In this document: positions 16,714 through 25,292 of the stretch, in pieces
Layout: every line of letters begins with the position of its first letter
How positions within the stretch are numbered: the stretch's first letter is position 1
Assembly: GCA_016927815.1 (NCBI GenBank)
Contig: JAFGLY010000124.1
Location: 1 to 56,978 of the forward strand
Length of the DNA stretch: 56,978 bases
Direction: 5' to 3'
Origin: Deltaproteobacteria bacterium
GTDB taxonomy: Bacteria; Myxococcota_A; UBA796; JAFGLY01
Translations under genes and position numbers: made by a program
Notes under the pieces: generated by a model
The model's database searches: none
What the model was told of the DNA's origin: nothing
The model's input: only the letters and a program-made list of their open reading frames with translations

Positions 16714-17489
16714 TGCGCTTTCGATCGGTCGTGGTTCTCGTACCCCTGGCGTGCCTGGCTGCCTGTGACACGTTCCCCGACACGGTCCTGCTGTCCGGGA
16801 GCGTGTACGACGCGCCCTACGACGAGGGGAAGGCCGTGGCGGGCATCGCAGTCACGACGCGTGACGGGGGGCTCGATGTCTTCTCCGAGACCGTCACCGA
16901 CGCATCCGGCGCGTTCCAGGTGGAGGTGGCTTCGCAGCAGCACCTGTACGTGGCCCTATCGGGCGACGGGCAGGCGCCCACGCTCTTCGCCGGGCAGACC
17001 GGCGCCTACGACATGACCGTCGCCCGGGGCGCCCTTTTCGTCCGGCCGGAGACCTGGGCCGCGGACCTCGCCGCCCGGTTCGGGGCATGCGCCAGCCAGG
17101 CGCTCGCGGCCAAGGGCGCCGGGACGGGTCTCATCGAGGGTGAGGTCCGGCTCTACATGGCCGGCGTGAGCGCGCCGGACTCCATCGTCGCGGAACGCGC
17201 CTGGGTCACCGCCCGGCAGGGCGACGGCACCGCGTGGGAGGCGTGCTACCTCGACGACGAGGGCGCGCCCGACCCGGACGCCCGCTACACCGGTTCGCAA
17301 GGTCGTTTCGCGGTCTTCGGGGTGCCCGCGGGCCCCATCCTCCTCCTCGTGTCCTACGGGGACCGGGATGCCGCGGACAACGACGACACCGGAGAGGGCG
17401 TGTGGTACTCCTGGGTCTACGAGGTGCTCATGGAGGACAACGGGGTCGCGCCGTTCTACCCGGCCTGGGTCGAGCAGGTCGCCCGATAG
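16713..17489 (+). CDS. Predicted lipoprotein with carboxypeptidase-regulatory-like domain
   Basis: 258 residues; ATG with GAGGAG just upstream inside the preceding gene. The signal peptide ends in LAAC (Cys18). Residues about 28-110 (VLLSGSVYDAPYDEG, VAGIAVTTRDGGLDVFSETVTDASGAF) have the pattern of a CarboxypepD_reg-like beta sandwich, where a loop is followed by T-D-x-x-G-x-F. A second similar stretch at about 150-235 ends in GRFAVFGVPAGPILLLV. These domains usually serve as structural or adhesive modules. It is in a lipoprotein pair between recO and mnmA with no obvious metabolic link to either. Role unknown. Confidence 0.78.
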   Translation: MRFRSVVVLVPLACLAACDTFPDTVLLSGSVYDAPYDEGKAVAGIAVTTRDGGLDVFSETVTDASGAFQVEVASQQHLYVALSGDGQAPTLFAGQTGAYDMTVARGALFVRPETWAADLAARFGACASQALAAKGAGTGLIEGEVRLYMAGVSAPDSIVAERAWVTARQGDGTAWEACYLDDEGAPDPDARYTGSQGRFAVFGVPAGPILLLVSYGDRDAADNDDTGEGVWYSWVYEVLMEDNGVAPFYPAWVEQVAR

Positions 17490-17494
17490 GGTCC

Positions 17495-18583
17495 ATGCCC
17501 CGCCGTCGCGTGGTCGTGGCCATGAGCGGTGGCGTCGACTCCGCGGTGGCCGCCGCCCTCCTCGCCAGAGACGGGTGGGACGTGATCGGTGCGACCCTCC
17601 GCCTGGCGACGTGCGCCGGCCCCGTGGGTTCCGGCGGATCGATCGAGCGCGACGGCGACGCGTCCGCTGCCGCTGCGGCTCGCACCCTGGGCATCTCGCA
17701 CGTCGTGCTCGATGCGGAGGAGCGGTTTGGGGAGCAGGTGCTACGCCGGTCGTGGGAGGAGGTGGCCCTGGGGAGGACCCCGTGTCCCTGCGCCTGGTGC
17801 AACCGCGACGTGAAGCTCGGACTCCTGCTTCCATGGGCGAAAGCCCAGGGGGCGACCCACGTGGCCACCGGGCACTACGCCCGCACGATGTCCACGGAGG
17901 GCCCAGGCCTCTGGAGGGCGCGCGATCCGGAGAGGGACCAGTCCTGGTTTCTCTTCGCGCTTCCCCTCGAGGTGCTGGGGGCCCTCCTCCTGCCGGTGGG
18001 GGATCACACCAAGGACGAGGTGCGCGGGATTGCACGGCGGATCGGGCTCCCCCACGCGGGCCGGCCCGACAGCCAGGACGCCTGCCTGGGCGAGGCCGGG
18101 GTGGCGTTCGGCGAGAGCCTCCGTCTCCGCTTCGGAGCCGAGGCCCGACCCGGGCGCGTGCTGGACCGGGCCGGGCGGGTGCTCGGGCGGCACGACGGCG
18201 TGCACCGCTTCACCATCGGCCAGCGCAGGGGATTGGGCCTGGCCCTGGGCCGCCCCGCCTGGGTTCGGGCCCTCCGGCCCGATGCTGCCGAGATCGTGCT
18301 CGACACCGAGGTATCGTGGGCCGACGCCCTCGAGGCGACGAACGCGACCTGGCAGATGCCCGATCCTCGAGGCGCCTTCCGCTGCGCCGTACAGGTCCGT
18401 TCCCGCCACCGGGCGGCCGAGGCCACCGTGGACCCGCTCCCGGACGGGCGGTTCCGGGTTCGGTTCGATGCGCCCCAGCGAGCGGTCACCCCCGGGCAGC
18501 CAGCGGTCTGCTACACCGGCGACCGGGTGCTGGGGGGCGGCTGGATTGCGTGGACCGAGCGCGACGGGGAGCGGATCGGGTAG
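17495..18583 (+). CDS. mnmA: tRNA-specific 2-thiouridylase MnmA
   Basis: 362 residues. The PP-loop MSGGVDSAVAAALL is at the start; CPCAWCNRDVKLG holds the first catalytic cysteine; ATGHYAR, RDQSWFLFAL and PDSQDACLGE (second catalytic cysteine) follow in order, then FTIGQRRGLGL of the central domain and a C-terminal beta barrel. It thiolates U34 of Lys, Glu and Gln tRNAs. The insertion usually seen after the PP-loop is short, and IERDGDASAAAAARTLGI replaces the more common D-C-C motif, so the subfamily is slightly divergent. The ATG lies 5 nt after the upstream stop. The stop codon lies within a hairpin shared with the convergent gene. Confidence 0.92.
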   Translation: MPRRRVVVAMSGGVDSAVAAALLARDGWDVIGATLRLATCAGPVGSGGSIERDGDASAAAAARTLGISHVVLDAEERFGEQVLRRSWEEVALGRTPCPCAWCNRDVKLGLLLPWAKAQGATHVATGHYARTMSTEGPGLWRARDPERDQSWFLFALPLEVLGALLLPVGDHTKDEVRGIARRIGLPHAGRPDSQDACLGEAGVAFGESLRLRFGAEARPGRVLDRAGRVLGRHDGVHRFTIGQRRGLGLALGRPAWVRALRPDAAEIVLDTEVSWADALEATNATWQMPDPRGAFRCAVQVRSRHRAAEATVDPLPDGRFRVRFDAPQRAVTPGQPAVCYTGDRVLGGGWIAWTERDGERIG

Positions 18584-18592
18584 ACGCTACCC
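18578..18592. terminator. Hairpin shared by two convergent stop codons
   Basis: GGGTAG (18578-18583) pairs with CTACCC (18587-18592) across ACG. The TAG of mnmA and the TAG of the minus-strand gene are both inside the stem, and the two genes are separated by only 3 nt. It has no T-tract on either side. It could act as a weak bidirectional terminator. Confidence 0.4.
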
Positions 18593-19504
18593 CAGCACGC
18601 GACGGCAGCGCAGGTAGTCCTCCGCGACGGCCACCGCGAGGGCGGCGTCGGGATCGATCCCGCGGATGTGCGCGAGCTCCTGGAGCATGGCCTCCGTGCG
18701 ATCGCTCAGGATCCGGCCTCTGGGTGCGGCCTCGACCGGAGCCGCTTCGACCGGCACGGCCTCGACCGGAGCCGCTTCGACCGGCGCGGCCTCGACCGGA
18801 GCCGCTTCGACCGGCACGGCCTCGACCGGAGCCGCTTCGACCGGCGCGGGTGCTCGGCGGGTGCGCTTGCGGGTGGGCGGTCGCCGCTCCGACCGCCGGA
18901 TCCTCTTGGAGGCCCTCTCGGCTCTCGCCTTGATCCTGCGCCAGGAGCGGACGGTGGATTCGGCCACGCCGGCCAGCTCCGCCAGCTCGGCGTCGGGCAT
19001 CACGCCCACCTGGTCGATGTACTGACCGATCTTGGAGGGTCGCCCGATCTTCCCTTTCGGCGGGGCCGCTTTCGGCGGGGCCGGAGCGGGGGTGACGGGC
19101 TCCTCGACCGGAGTGTCGGTCTCGACGATCTGCACCGCCTTGGGCTCCTCCGCGCGCTTGCGGTGGGGACCGGGGTAGGCCGGGGATGGAGGGATGCCGT
19201 GCCGCCGGCGGTACATCTGGACCGCCGCACGGGTGACGCCCGCGAGTTCGGCCACCTTCCCGTCGGAGAGGACGCCGACGCGGTCCGCGAAAGGATCGAG
19301 GCGGGACGGCATCGGGGCTCGGGTTCTTTTCGTTCCCTTCTCCGTTTCCACTGCCGTTCCCGTACGCCCGGTCCTGGCCTTGGAGGGTATTTTCTCCGCT
19401 GCGGGCTTTTCAGGGGGTGCGTCGACGAGTGTAAACGCGGTGGGCTCCTCGGTGGGTGCGGAAGAAACGGACCTGGGGGACCTCGTTTTCCTGGTACGAG
19501 CCAT
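18587..19504 (-). CDS. Repeat-containing protein with two HTH-like segments
   Basis: 305 residues from the ATG at 19504, which has CGGAG 5 nt upstream; a longer start at 19543 lacks a Shine-Dalgarno. A basic, disordered N-terminus is followed by two copies of a helix-turn-helix-like unit at about 69-103 (LDPFADRVGVLSDGKVAELA, then VTRAAVQMYRR) and 159-194 (IGQYIDQVGVMPDAELAELA, then VAESTVRSWRR). A strongly basic stretch leads into a PVEAA/PVEAV tandem repeat (about 221-260), and a helical C-terminus carries RTEAMLQELAHIRGIDPDAALAVAVAEDYL. It is likely a DNA-binding protein; the two units resemble the 'unchanging-number, same-spacing' HTH found in some Myxococcota proteins, but I cannot name a family. 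It is divergent from the membrane protein at 19762. Confidence 0.75.
   Translation of the reverse strand: MARTRKTRSPRSVSSAPTEEPTAFTLVDAPPEKPAAEKIPSKARTGRTGTAVETEKGTKRTRAPMPSRLDPFADRVGVLSDGKVAELAGVTRAAVQMYRRRHGIPPSPAYPGPHRKRAEEPKAVQIVETDTPVEEPVTPAPAPPKAAPPKGKIGRPSKIGQYIDQVGVMPDAELAELAGVAESTVRSWRRIKARAERASKRIRRSERRPPTRKRTRRAPAPVEAAPVEAVPVEAAPVEAAPVEAAPVEAVPVEAAPVEAAPRGRILSDRTEAMLQELAHIRGIDPDAALAVAVAEDYLRCRRVLG
18729..18848 (-). repeat. 30-bp tandem repeat (x4) coding for PVEA repeats
   Basis: Four consecutive 30-bp units, each two 15-bp halves encoding five residues. Alternate units differ at one base, so the array is also an exact 60-bp direct duplication (18729-18788 equals 18789-18848). It keeps the reading frame. 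The lack of synonymous drift between copies suggests recent expansion by slippage or unequal exchange. Confidence 0.93.
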
Positions 19505-19761
19505 CGATGCTCCGGGAGGGGTGGGGATGGGTATTTTCTGCATAGCACATCTGGCGAGGTGTCACACCGACGTCCATCCTTTCCTCCGTGTCCGCATCGA
19601 ATGCGGACGCCCTGGACAGCGGGAATTCCATGACGTCGCGTGCGGGCGATCGGGATCCTGCCGAGGATCGACCGTGTGCCCCCGACCGGAGCGCCCTGCC
19701 TCGCCTCCCGGACTCGGACGGGGGTATGCTCTGCATTCCTGGCCGCGAGACGCGCTGGCGC
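19505..19761. promoter_or_regulatory. Divergent intergenic region with two inverted repeats
   Basis: 257 bp between two divergent starts. Two perfect inverted repeats lie 21 bp apart: GGTGT-C-ACACC at 19558-19568 and GTCCGCAT-CGA-ATGCGGAC at 19590-19608. They are near the HTH gene start (54-104 bp upstream of it), where an autoregulator would bind. A GTGACA / TATGCA pair on the minus strand has only 15-bp spacing and is weak. Nothing else is recognised. Confidence 0.45.
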
Positions 19762-22107
19762 ATGTCCCCTCCTTCCCCGAACCGGACCCGCCGCTGGCCG
19801 ATTCCCGGCGCCCTGCCCTTGAGCGTGTGTCTCGCCAGCGGATCGCTCGTCCTGTACGAACTCCTGCTGACCCGCCTGTTCGCCGTGGTGCTCTTCGCCC
19901 AGTTCGCGCACCTCGCACTCGGGCTCGCCCTGCTCGGCATCAGCGTGGGCGCGGTCGCGCAGCACCTCTGGCCGAGGCTCGTTCCTGAAGACGGCTTGGA
20001 ACGCCGAGTGGCCCTCCTCTGCCTGGCCCTCGCCGGTGCGGTGCTGTGTGCCGTACTGGCCGCCATCCGGTTTCCGGTGATCGAGGCGCCCTCGGGCCTG
20101 CCGGCGACCTACCAGGCCCGGTCGATCGCGCCCGTGCAGCTCCTGGATCCAGGCTGGTTCGCGGCCCTGCTGCCGCTCCTCGCGTTCCCCTTCGTCCTCG
20201 GCGGAGCGCTCGTGTCCGGGATCCTGCAACGCCGCAAGGGGCGGATCTCTGGGCTGTATGCGGCCGATCTCCTCGGGGGGGCCGCGGGGGCCCTCGTGTT
20301 CGTCCCCCTGCTCGGCGCCCTGGCGGGTCCCGACACCGCGTTCGCGGTCGTCGCGGCGGCCTCCCTGGCCGCGGTTGCGGCGGCCCGTGGTGCCCGCTGG
20401 AGGGCCGGCGCCCTCGTGGCCGGCATCGTGTTCGTCACCTCCACGGGGGCCGGACTCGTGGGACGCGCGAGCGGGGAGCTCCTCCACATCCGCGAGAGCG
20501 CCGGCTTCTCGGAGAAGGGGGTGCAGGAGGTCCGCTGGACCGCCCTGACCCGGCTCTCCCTCTACGAGGGGAGCGGGCGCACGCTGGTGCTCCTGGACAA
20601 CTCCTCGGCCTCCGAGGTCGTGACCACCCGGGCCCAGCGGGAGGCGATCGCCCAAAGCGACTCCAGGGGCCTCGTCTACCGGCTGCACGATCCGTCCTCC
20701 CGCGTGGCCATCCTCGCGGCCTCGGCGGGCCCGGAGATCGCCGCCGCGCAGCACTGGGGCTTCCGGGACATCGATGCCATCGACATCGCCTCGGAGATCT
20801 ACGACCTCGTGGACCGGCGGTTCGCCCACGTGGACGTCAACCCCTTCCGGCACCCGGGGGTGCGTCGCGTGCACGCAGACGGACGCGCGGCGATTCTCAC
20901 CGCCCGGGAGCCGTACACCATCATCCAGATGGTCCACGCCAACCTGTGGTCCGCCGCGGGACTGCTGGCGGTTACCTGGTCGCCGTCGCTCCTGGAGACC
21001 CGGGAGGCGTTCGGGACCTACCTCGACCATCTTGTGCCCGACGGCACGCTGGCGTTCGCCCGGGGACAGCAGACCGGAAGCCTGGTCCCGCCTGCGGTGA
21101 GCGCCCTGCGCGCGCGTGGGGTGATGCCGGCCTGGCGGGCGTTGGCCCTCGTGGACGGGGATCACCCGGTGCTGCTGGTGAAGAAGCGGCCCTGGACCGA
21201 GGCCGAGAGGGCCCGGCTCGCCCTGGAGATGTCCCCTCGTTCCTGGCTCGCCATCGATCCGGTCGCGGACGACCTGTCTTTGCAGGGCCGGAAGATGCTC
21301 TTTCACCATGCCATCCTGACGGATGATCGGCCCTATCTGGACCGCCCCTCCCTGGTGTGGAACGCCCTCGTGGGCCTGGGTCACGCCGGCGGCCTGGAGT
21401 CCGTGCTCGGCAGCCTCTACCAGTGCCTCGTCGTCCAGGCCCTCTTCGTCCTGGGCGCCGGGATCGCGTTCCTGCTGGTGCCCTGGATGACGCGCGGTCG
21501 GTCGGAGATGGCCGCGGTGCGCGGGTGGGGGGGTCTGCTCGGGTTCGTGGCGGGCCTGGGCTACGGGTACCTCGCCATCGAGACGGTCCTGGTCCACGAC
21601 CTGATCCTGTTCGTGGGCCATCCGACCTACGCCGTCACGGTGGTGGTGTTCGCCCTCCTCCTGGCCTCGGGCCTCGGGAGCCTGGCCACCGGCCGCCTCT
21701 CCCCGGAGCGGGGGGCTCGACTCCTCCGGCCCGTGCTCGTGGGCGTGATGGGGCTCGGCCTGCTCCAGGCCTGGGTGGCACCTCCGGTTCTCCACGCCAC
21801 GTGTCTCGGGCTGCCGATTTCCGCCCGCGTGGTCCTCACAGCGGGGCTCCTCGTGCCGCTCGGGTTCTTGATGGGCATGCCCTTTCCCTTGGCTTTGAGG
21901 GCCCTGCCCCCCGGCACCTCGGGGGTCGTCCCCTGGGCCTGGGCCTTGAACGGCTGGATGAGCGTGGTGGCGACCCTGTCCACCGTGCTGCTCTCCAGGC
22001 TCTCCGGATACCGGACGGCGTTCGCGGTCGCGCTTGGGGCCTACCTGCTGGCGTTCCTCCTCGTCGGCACGCTGTCCCGGGTCCGGACCGGGACCGCGGA
22101 GGGCTGA
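19762..22107 (+). CDS. Polytopic membrane protein with fused spermidine-synthase-like domain
   Basis: 781 residues if started at ATG 19762; ATG 19726 is an alternative and the frame is open to 19588. About six hydrophobic helices come first (LSVCLASGSLVLYELLLTRL onward), then a soluble spermidine-synthase-like domain (about 235-470) and four to six more helices. The soluble part keeps the order of the family: a Rossmann turn (VAILAASAGPEIAAAQ, with the usual GGGDG-type loop degenerated), DIDAIDIASEIYDLV in place of the ExD motif, PGVRRVHADGRAAI and EPYTIIQM. Aminopropyl transfer or SAM binding is therefore doubtful. Similar 'fused MFS/spermidine synthase' proteins are common in delta-type genomes and lack a known substrate. 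Confidence 0.75.
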   Translation: MSPPSPNRTRRWPIPGALPLSVCLASGSLVLYELLLTRLFAVVLFAQFAHLALGLALLGISVGAVAQHLWPRLVPEDGLERRVALLCLALAGAVLCAVLAAIRFPVIEAPSGLPATYQARSIAPVQLLDPGWFAALLPLLAFPFVLGGALVSGILQRRKGRISGLYAADLLGGAAGALVFVPLLGALAGPDTAFAVVAAASLAAVAAARGARWRAGALVAGIVFVTSTGAGLVGRASGELLHIRESAGFSEKGVQEVRWTALTRLSLYEGSGRTLVLLDNSSASEVVTTRAQREAIAQSDSRGLVYRLHDPSSRVAILAASAGPEIAAAQHWGFRDIDAIDIASEIYDLVDRRFAHVDVNPFRHPGVRRVHADGRAAILTAREPYTIIQMVHANLWSAAGLLAVTWSPSLLETREAFGTYLDHLVPDGTLAFARGQQTGSLVPPAVSALRARGVMPAWRALALVDGDHPVLLVKKRPWTEAERARLALEMSPRSWLAIDPVADDLSLQGRKMLFHHAILTDDRPYLDRPSLVWNALVGLGHAGGLESVLGSLYQCLVVQALFVLGAGIAFLLVPWMTRGRSEMAAVRGWGGLLGFVAGLGYGYLAIETVLVHDLILFVGHPTYAVTVVVFALLLASGLGSLATGRLSPERGARLLRPVLVGVMGLGLLQAWVAPPVLHATCLGLPISARVVLTAGLLVPLGFLMGMPFPLALRALPPGTSGVVPWAWALNGWMSVVATLSTVLLSRLSGYRTAFAVALGAYLLAFLLVGTLSRVRTGTAEG

Positions 22108-22277
22108 TCGAGGCCTCTCTGGCGCCCGGGGCCCGGCTCGGATCAGCCCGCGACAGGATCTCGCCGCCTGCAGCGAACGATGCGCGTTGACACCCCACCG
22201 GCTCCAGGGTACCTCACGGGCCCGCCGAATCCCGGCCGACAACGTGCGTCCCACGCGATAGAACCCGAGCACAGCGG

Positions 22278-23150
22278 ATGAATCCACGTACCTCCTTCCA
22301 GGACCTCGTCCTCGCGCTCCAGCAGTACTGGGGCGACCGGGGATGCGTGGTGTTGCAGCCGCTCGATCTGCAGGTCGGCGCGGGCACCTTCCATCCGGCC
22401 ACGTTCCTCCGCGTACTCGGCCCGACGCCCTGGAACTGCGTGTACGTCCAGCCCTCCCGCCGCCCCGGCGATGCCCGCTACGGGGAAAACCCCCACCGGC
22501 TCGGCCACTACTACCAGCTCCAGGTCGTCCTCAAGCCCTCTCCGGCCGACGTCCAGGACCTGTACCTCGGATCGCTCGCCGCCATCGGCATCGACCTCCA
22601 ACGGCACGACGTCCGGTTCGTGGAGGACGACTGGGAGTCGCCCACGCTGGGGGCCTGGGGTGTGGGATGGGAGGTCTGGCTGGATGGGATGGAGATCACG
22701 CAGTTCACCTATTTCCAGCAGTGCGGCGGGTTCGACCTCTCGCCCATTCCCGTGGAACTGACCTACGGGCTGGAGCGGTTGGCCATGTACCTCCAGGGCG
22801 CGGACTCCGTGTACGACCTCGTCTGGGCGCCCGGCACCACCTACCGGGACGTCTTCCACCGCAACGAGGTGGAGCAGAGCCGGTTCAACTTCGAGCTGGC
22901 CCATGTAGAGACTCTGTTTCAGCTTTTCAACGCCCATTTCGAGGAGTGCCGCCGCCTGTGCGAGGCCGGCGTGGCCCTGCCTGCCTACGATCAGTGCATC
23001 CAGACGAGCCACGTCTTCAACCTCCTCGACGCCCGAGGGGTCCTCTCGGTCGCGGAGCGCGCACGGTACATCCGGCGCATCCGGGAGCTGGCCTGCGCCA
23101 CGGCGGCCACCTGGCTCGGCGTGCCGTCGGCCACGGAGGCGAAGCCGTGA
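22278..23150 (+). CDS. glyQ: Glycyl-tRNA synthetase alpha subunit
   Basis: 290 residues, typical of the alpha chain of the heterotetrameric bacterial enzyme. Conserved blocks are [24 protein letters not shown] at the start, [21 protein letters not shown] (motif 2), [18 protein letters not shown] and [17 protein letters not shown]. The alpha subunit carries the catalytic class II core. The start has only CAGCGG upstream. A TTGACA lies at 22187-22192 but without a good -10, so the promoter remains unclear; the leader is too short and lacks the features of a T-box. GTGA overlap couples it to glyS. Confidence 0.97.
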   Translation: MNPRTSFQDLVLALQQYWGDRGCVVLQPLDLQVGAGTFHPATFLRVLGPTPWNCVYVQPSRRPGDARYGENPHRLGHYYQLQVVLKPSPADVQDLYLGSLAAIGIDLQRHDVRFVEDDWESPTLGAWGVGWEVWLDGMEITQFTYFQQCGGFDLSPIPVELTYGLERLAMYLQGADSVYDLVWAPGTTYRDVFHRNEVEQSRFNFELAHVETLFQLFNAHFEECRRLCEAGVALPAYDQCIQTSHVFNLLDARGVLSVAERARYIRRIRELACATAATWLGVPSATEAKP

Positions 23151-25213
23151 GCGGCGCCTCCCTCTTCGTGGAAGTCCGGTGCGAGGAGCTCCCCACCGGG
23201 TGGGGCGCCCCCGCAGCAGAGGCCCTCGGACGGAACGTCCTGGGCCTGCTCGAGGGCATCCCCCACGGTGCGATCCGCACCTGGCACACGCCCTGCCGGA
23301 TCGCCGCGGCGGTGGACGACGTCGCCTCCACCCGGCCGCGCACCGAGCGGATCGTCCTGGGTCCGTCCGCCGGTACGGCCTTTCGCGACGGCCGCGTCAC
23401 GCCCGCCGGGGAGGGGTTTGCCCGAGCCCGCGGGGTCGCCCCCGAAGCGCTCGAGGTCGTGGACGGACCCAAGGGACCCGTGGCGGCCGTCCGGGTGGAG
23501 GAGGGCGGCGAACCGGTGGCCGGGATCCTGGCCCAAGGCCTCGAGAGCGCCATCCTGGAGATTCCGTTCCCCCGGACCATGCGCTGGGGCGCGGGTCCCT
23601 GGCGCTGGGCGCGTCCCATCCAGGGGGTCTGCGCCGTCCTGGGCGGCGCGCCCATCCCCGCCACGGTGGCGGGACTGCCCGTGGATGCGCGCTCCAACGG
23701 GCACCGGCAGGCGCACGAGCCCTTCGGGGTGGTGGACGCCGAGGGCTGGGAGGCCGATCTCCAGCGCCGTTTCGTGATCGCGGACGCCTCGCGCCGGCGG
23801 GCCGCGATCGTCCGTGGACTGCAGGGCGCTGCGGCCGAGGCCGGGGTGGAGCCCAGCCTGCCCGACGCGCTCCTGGACCGGGTCTGCGACCTCGTGGAAT
23901 GGCCGGTGGTGGTGGCGGGGACCCTGAAGGCCTCGCTCCTGGACCTGCCCCCGCGCCTCCTGGTGGAGAGCATGCGCGTCCACCTGAGGATCTTCGACAC
24001 GCGCACACCGGATGGATCCCTGGCCCCGGTGTTCCTGGCCGTGTCCAACGCACCGCGAGGAGACCCCGGCGTGATCTGTGCGGGCTACGCCCGGGTGCTC
24101 GCGGCCCGCTTCGAGGATGCCCGCTTCTTCTTCGACGAGGATCGGAAACGGCGCCTCGAGGCCCACGGCGAGCGCCTGGAGCGCATGCAATGGGTCCGCG
24201 GGCTGGGGACCATGGCCGAGAAGGCGCTTCGCGTGGGTCGACTCGCCGCCCACCTCGGTCCGGATCTGGGGGCCGACCCCGAGGTCGTGGCGCGTGCGGG
24301 GGCCTTGTGCAAGGCCGATCTGGCCACACTCATGGTGGGCGAGTTCCCAGACCTCCAGGGCCACGTGGGCCGGCTCTACGCCCGTCACCAGGGCGAGCCC
24401 GAATCCGTGGCCGCCGCGATCGAGGAGCACTACCTCCCGCGCTTCGCGGACGACGTCCTGCCCGGCACCCCGGCGGGTCGCGTACTCGCGCTGGCGGACC
24501 GCCTCGACACCCTCGCGGGCTGCTTCGCCGCCGGCCTCGCGCCCAGGGGGGGCGCGGATCCCCAGGGCCTGCGCCGTGCGGCCAACGGGGTGGTGGCCAT
24601 CCTGCGCGACGCCGGCCTCCTGTCCCCGCTCGGGGATCTGTTCGACGCCGCGCTCTCGCCCTTCGCGTCGGCGTCCCGGGTGCCCCTTTCCACCGTACGG
24701 GGGGATCTGGTTGCGTTCGTGCTGGCCCGCCTGCGCGCCACGCTCCAGTCCGAGGACGTGCCCACCGAGCTCGTGGACGCCGTCCTGGCCGCGGGTGGAG
24801 ACAGCGTCGTGCGCCTCGCAGCGCGTGCCGAGGCGCTTCGATCCATGGCCTCCGGAGCAGACTTCGGACCGCTATGCACGGCGTTCCGCCGCGTGGCCGG
24901 TCTGGCCAAGGACCACCCGGATGCTCGCTACGACCCCTCGATGCTCCAAGAGCCCGCCGAACGCGCCCTCCACCGGGCGCTGAATGCCGTGCGCGACGAG
25001 GCCTTCGACAGGGCGGGCCGCCTCGACTACGAGGGCGTGCTCGAGGGGCTCGCCACGCTCAAGAGACCCGTGGACACCCTCTTCGACCAGGTACTCGTGA
25101 TGGCGGAAGACCCCGCCATCCGGGCCAACCGCCTGGGCCTGCTGCGGTCCACCTCGGACCTGTTCGACCTCGTCGCCGACTTCTCCAGGCTCTCAGCGGA
25201 CGCCGGTCCCTGA
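23147..25213 (+). CDS. glyS: Glycyl-tRNA synthetase beta subunit
   Basis: 688 residues, full-length beta chain from a GTG overlapping the glyQ stop by 4 nt. It begins [14 protein letters not shown] and contains [10 protein letters not shown] in the N-terminal part, [19 protein letters not shown], and the HD-like region with [21 protein letters not shown] and its [14 protein letters not shown] segment; the C-terminal anticodon-binding DALR-like domain has LYDE-type changes (around [16 protein letters not shown]). The beta subunit binds the tRNA. A 19-nt hairpin follows. Confidence 0.96.
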   Translation: MSGASLFVEVRCEELPTGWGAPAAEALGRNVLGLLEGIPHGAIRTWHTPCRIAAAVDDVASTRPRTERIVLGPSAGTAFRDGRVTPAGEGFARARGVAPEALEVVDGPKGPVAAVRVEEGGEPVAGILAQGLESAILEIPFPRTMRWGAGPWRWARPIQGVCAVLGGAPIPATVAGLPVDARSNGHRQAHEPFGVVDAEGWEADLQRRFVIADASRRRAAIVRGLQGAAAEAGVEPSLPDALLDRVCDLVEWPVVVAGTLKASLLDLPPRLLVESMRVHLRIFDTRTPDGSLAPVFLAVSNAPRGDPGVICAGYARVLAARFEDARFFFDEDRKRRLEAHGERLERMQWVRGLGTMAEKALRVGRLAAHLGPDLGADPEVVARAGALCKADLATLMVGEFPDLQGHVGRLYARHQGEPESVAAAIEEHYLPRFADDVLPGTPAGRVLALADRLDTLAGCFAAGLAPRGGADPQGLRRAANGVVAILRDAGLLSPLGDLFDAALSPFASASRVPLSTVRGDLVAFVLARLRATLQSEDVPTELVDAVLAAGGDSVVRLAARAEALRSMASGADFGPLCTAFRRVAGLAKDHPDARYDPSMLQEPAERALHRALNAVRDEAFDRAGRLDYEGVLEGLATLKRPVDTLFDQVLVMAEDPAIRANRLGLLRSTSDLFDLVADFSRLSADAGP

Positions 25214-25232
25214 TCCATGTCCATCCGCATCT

Positions 25233-25251
25233 CGGAGGCTTGCGGCCTCCG
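25233..25251 (+). terminator. Hairpin between glyS and ppdK
   Basis: CGGAGGC pairs with GCCTCCG (7 bp, TTGCG loop), 20 nt after the glyS stop. A second imperfect inverted repeat (CCCAC/GTGGG within GGGT/ACCC) follows at about 25251-25275, just before the ppdK Shine-Dalgarno. There is no T-tract. It may be a terminator or a leader structure for ppdK. Confidence 0.4.
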
Positions 25252-25292
25252 GGTCCTCCCCACCCGCGTGGGACCCTGAAAGGACTTCTCGC

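Noticed and set aside
18729-18848. CRISPR array
   Set aside because: Repeats are contiguous with no spacers and lie in frame within a gene encoding PVEA repeats; no cas genes.
22108-22277. T-box riboswitch or clear promoter before glyQ
   Set aside because: A TTGACA is present at 22187 but the -10 at the expected spacing is poor (TACCTC), and no T-box landmark or specifier stem is seen.
19000-22287. A 1095-codon open frame on the minus strand
   Set aside because: Antisense to the membrane protein and out of frame with the HTH gene; Gly/Arg/Glu-rich shadow.
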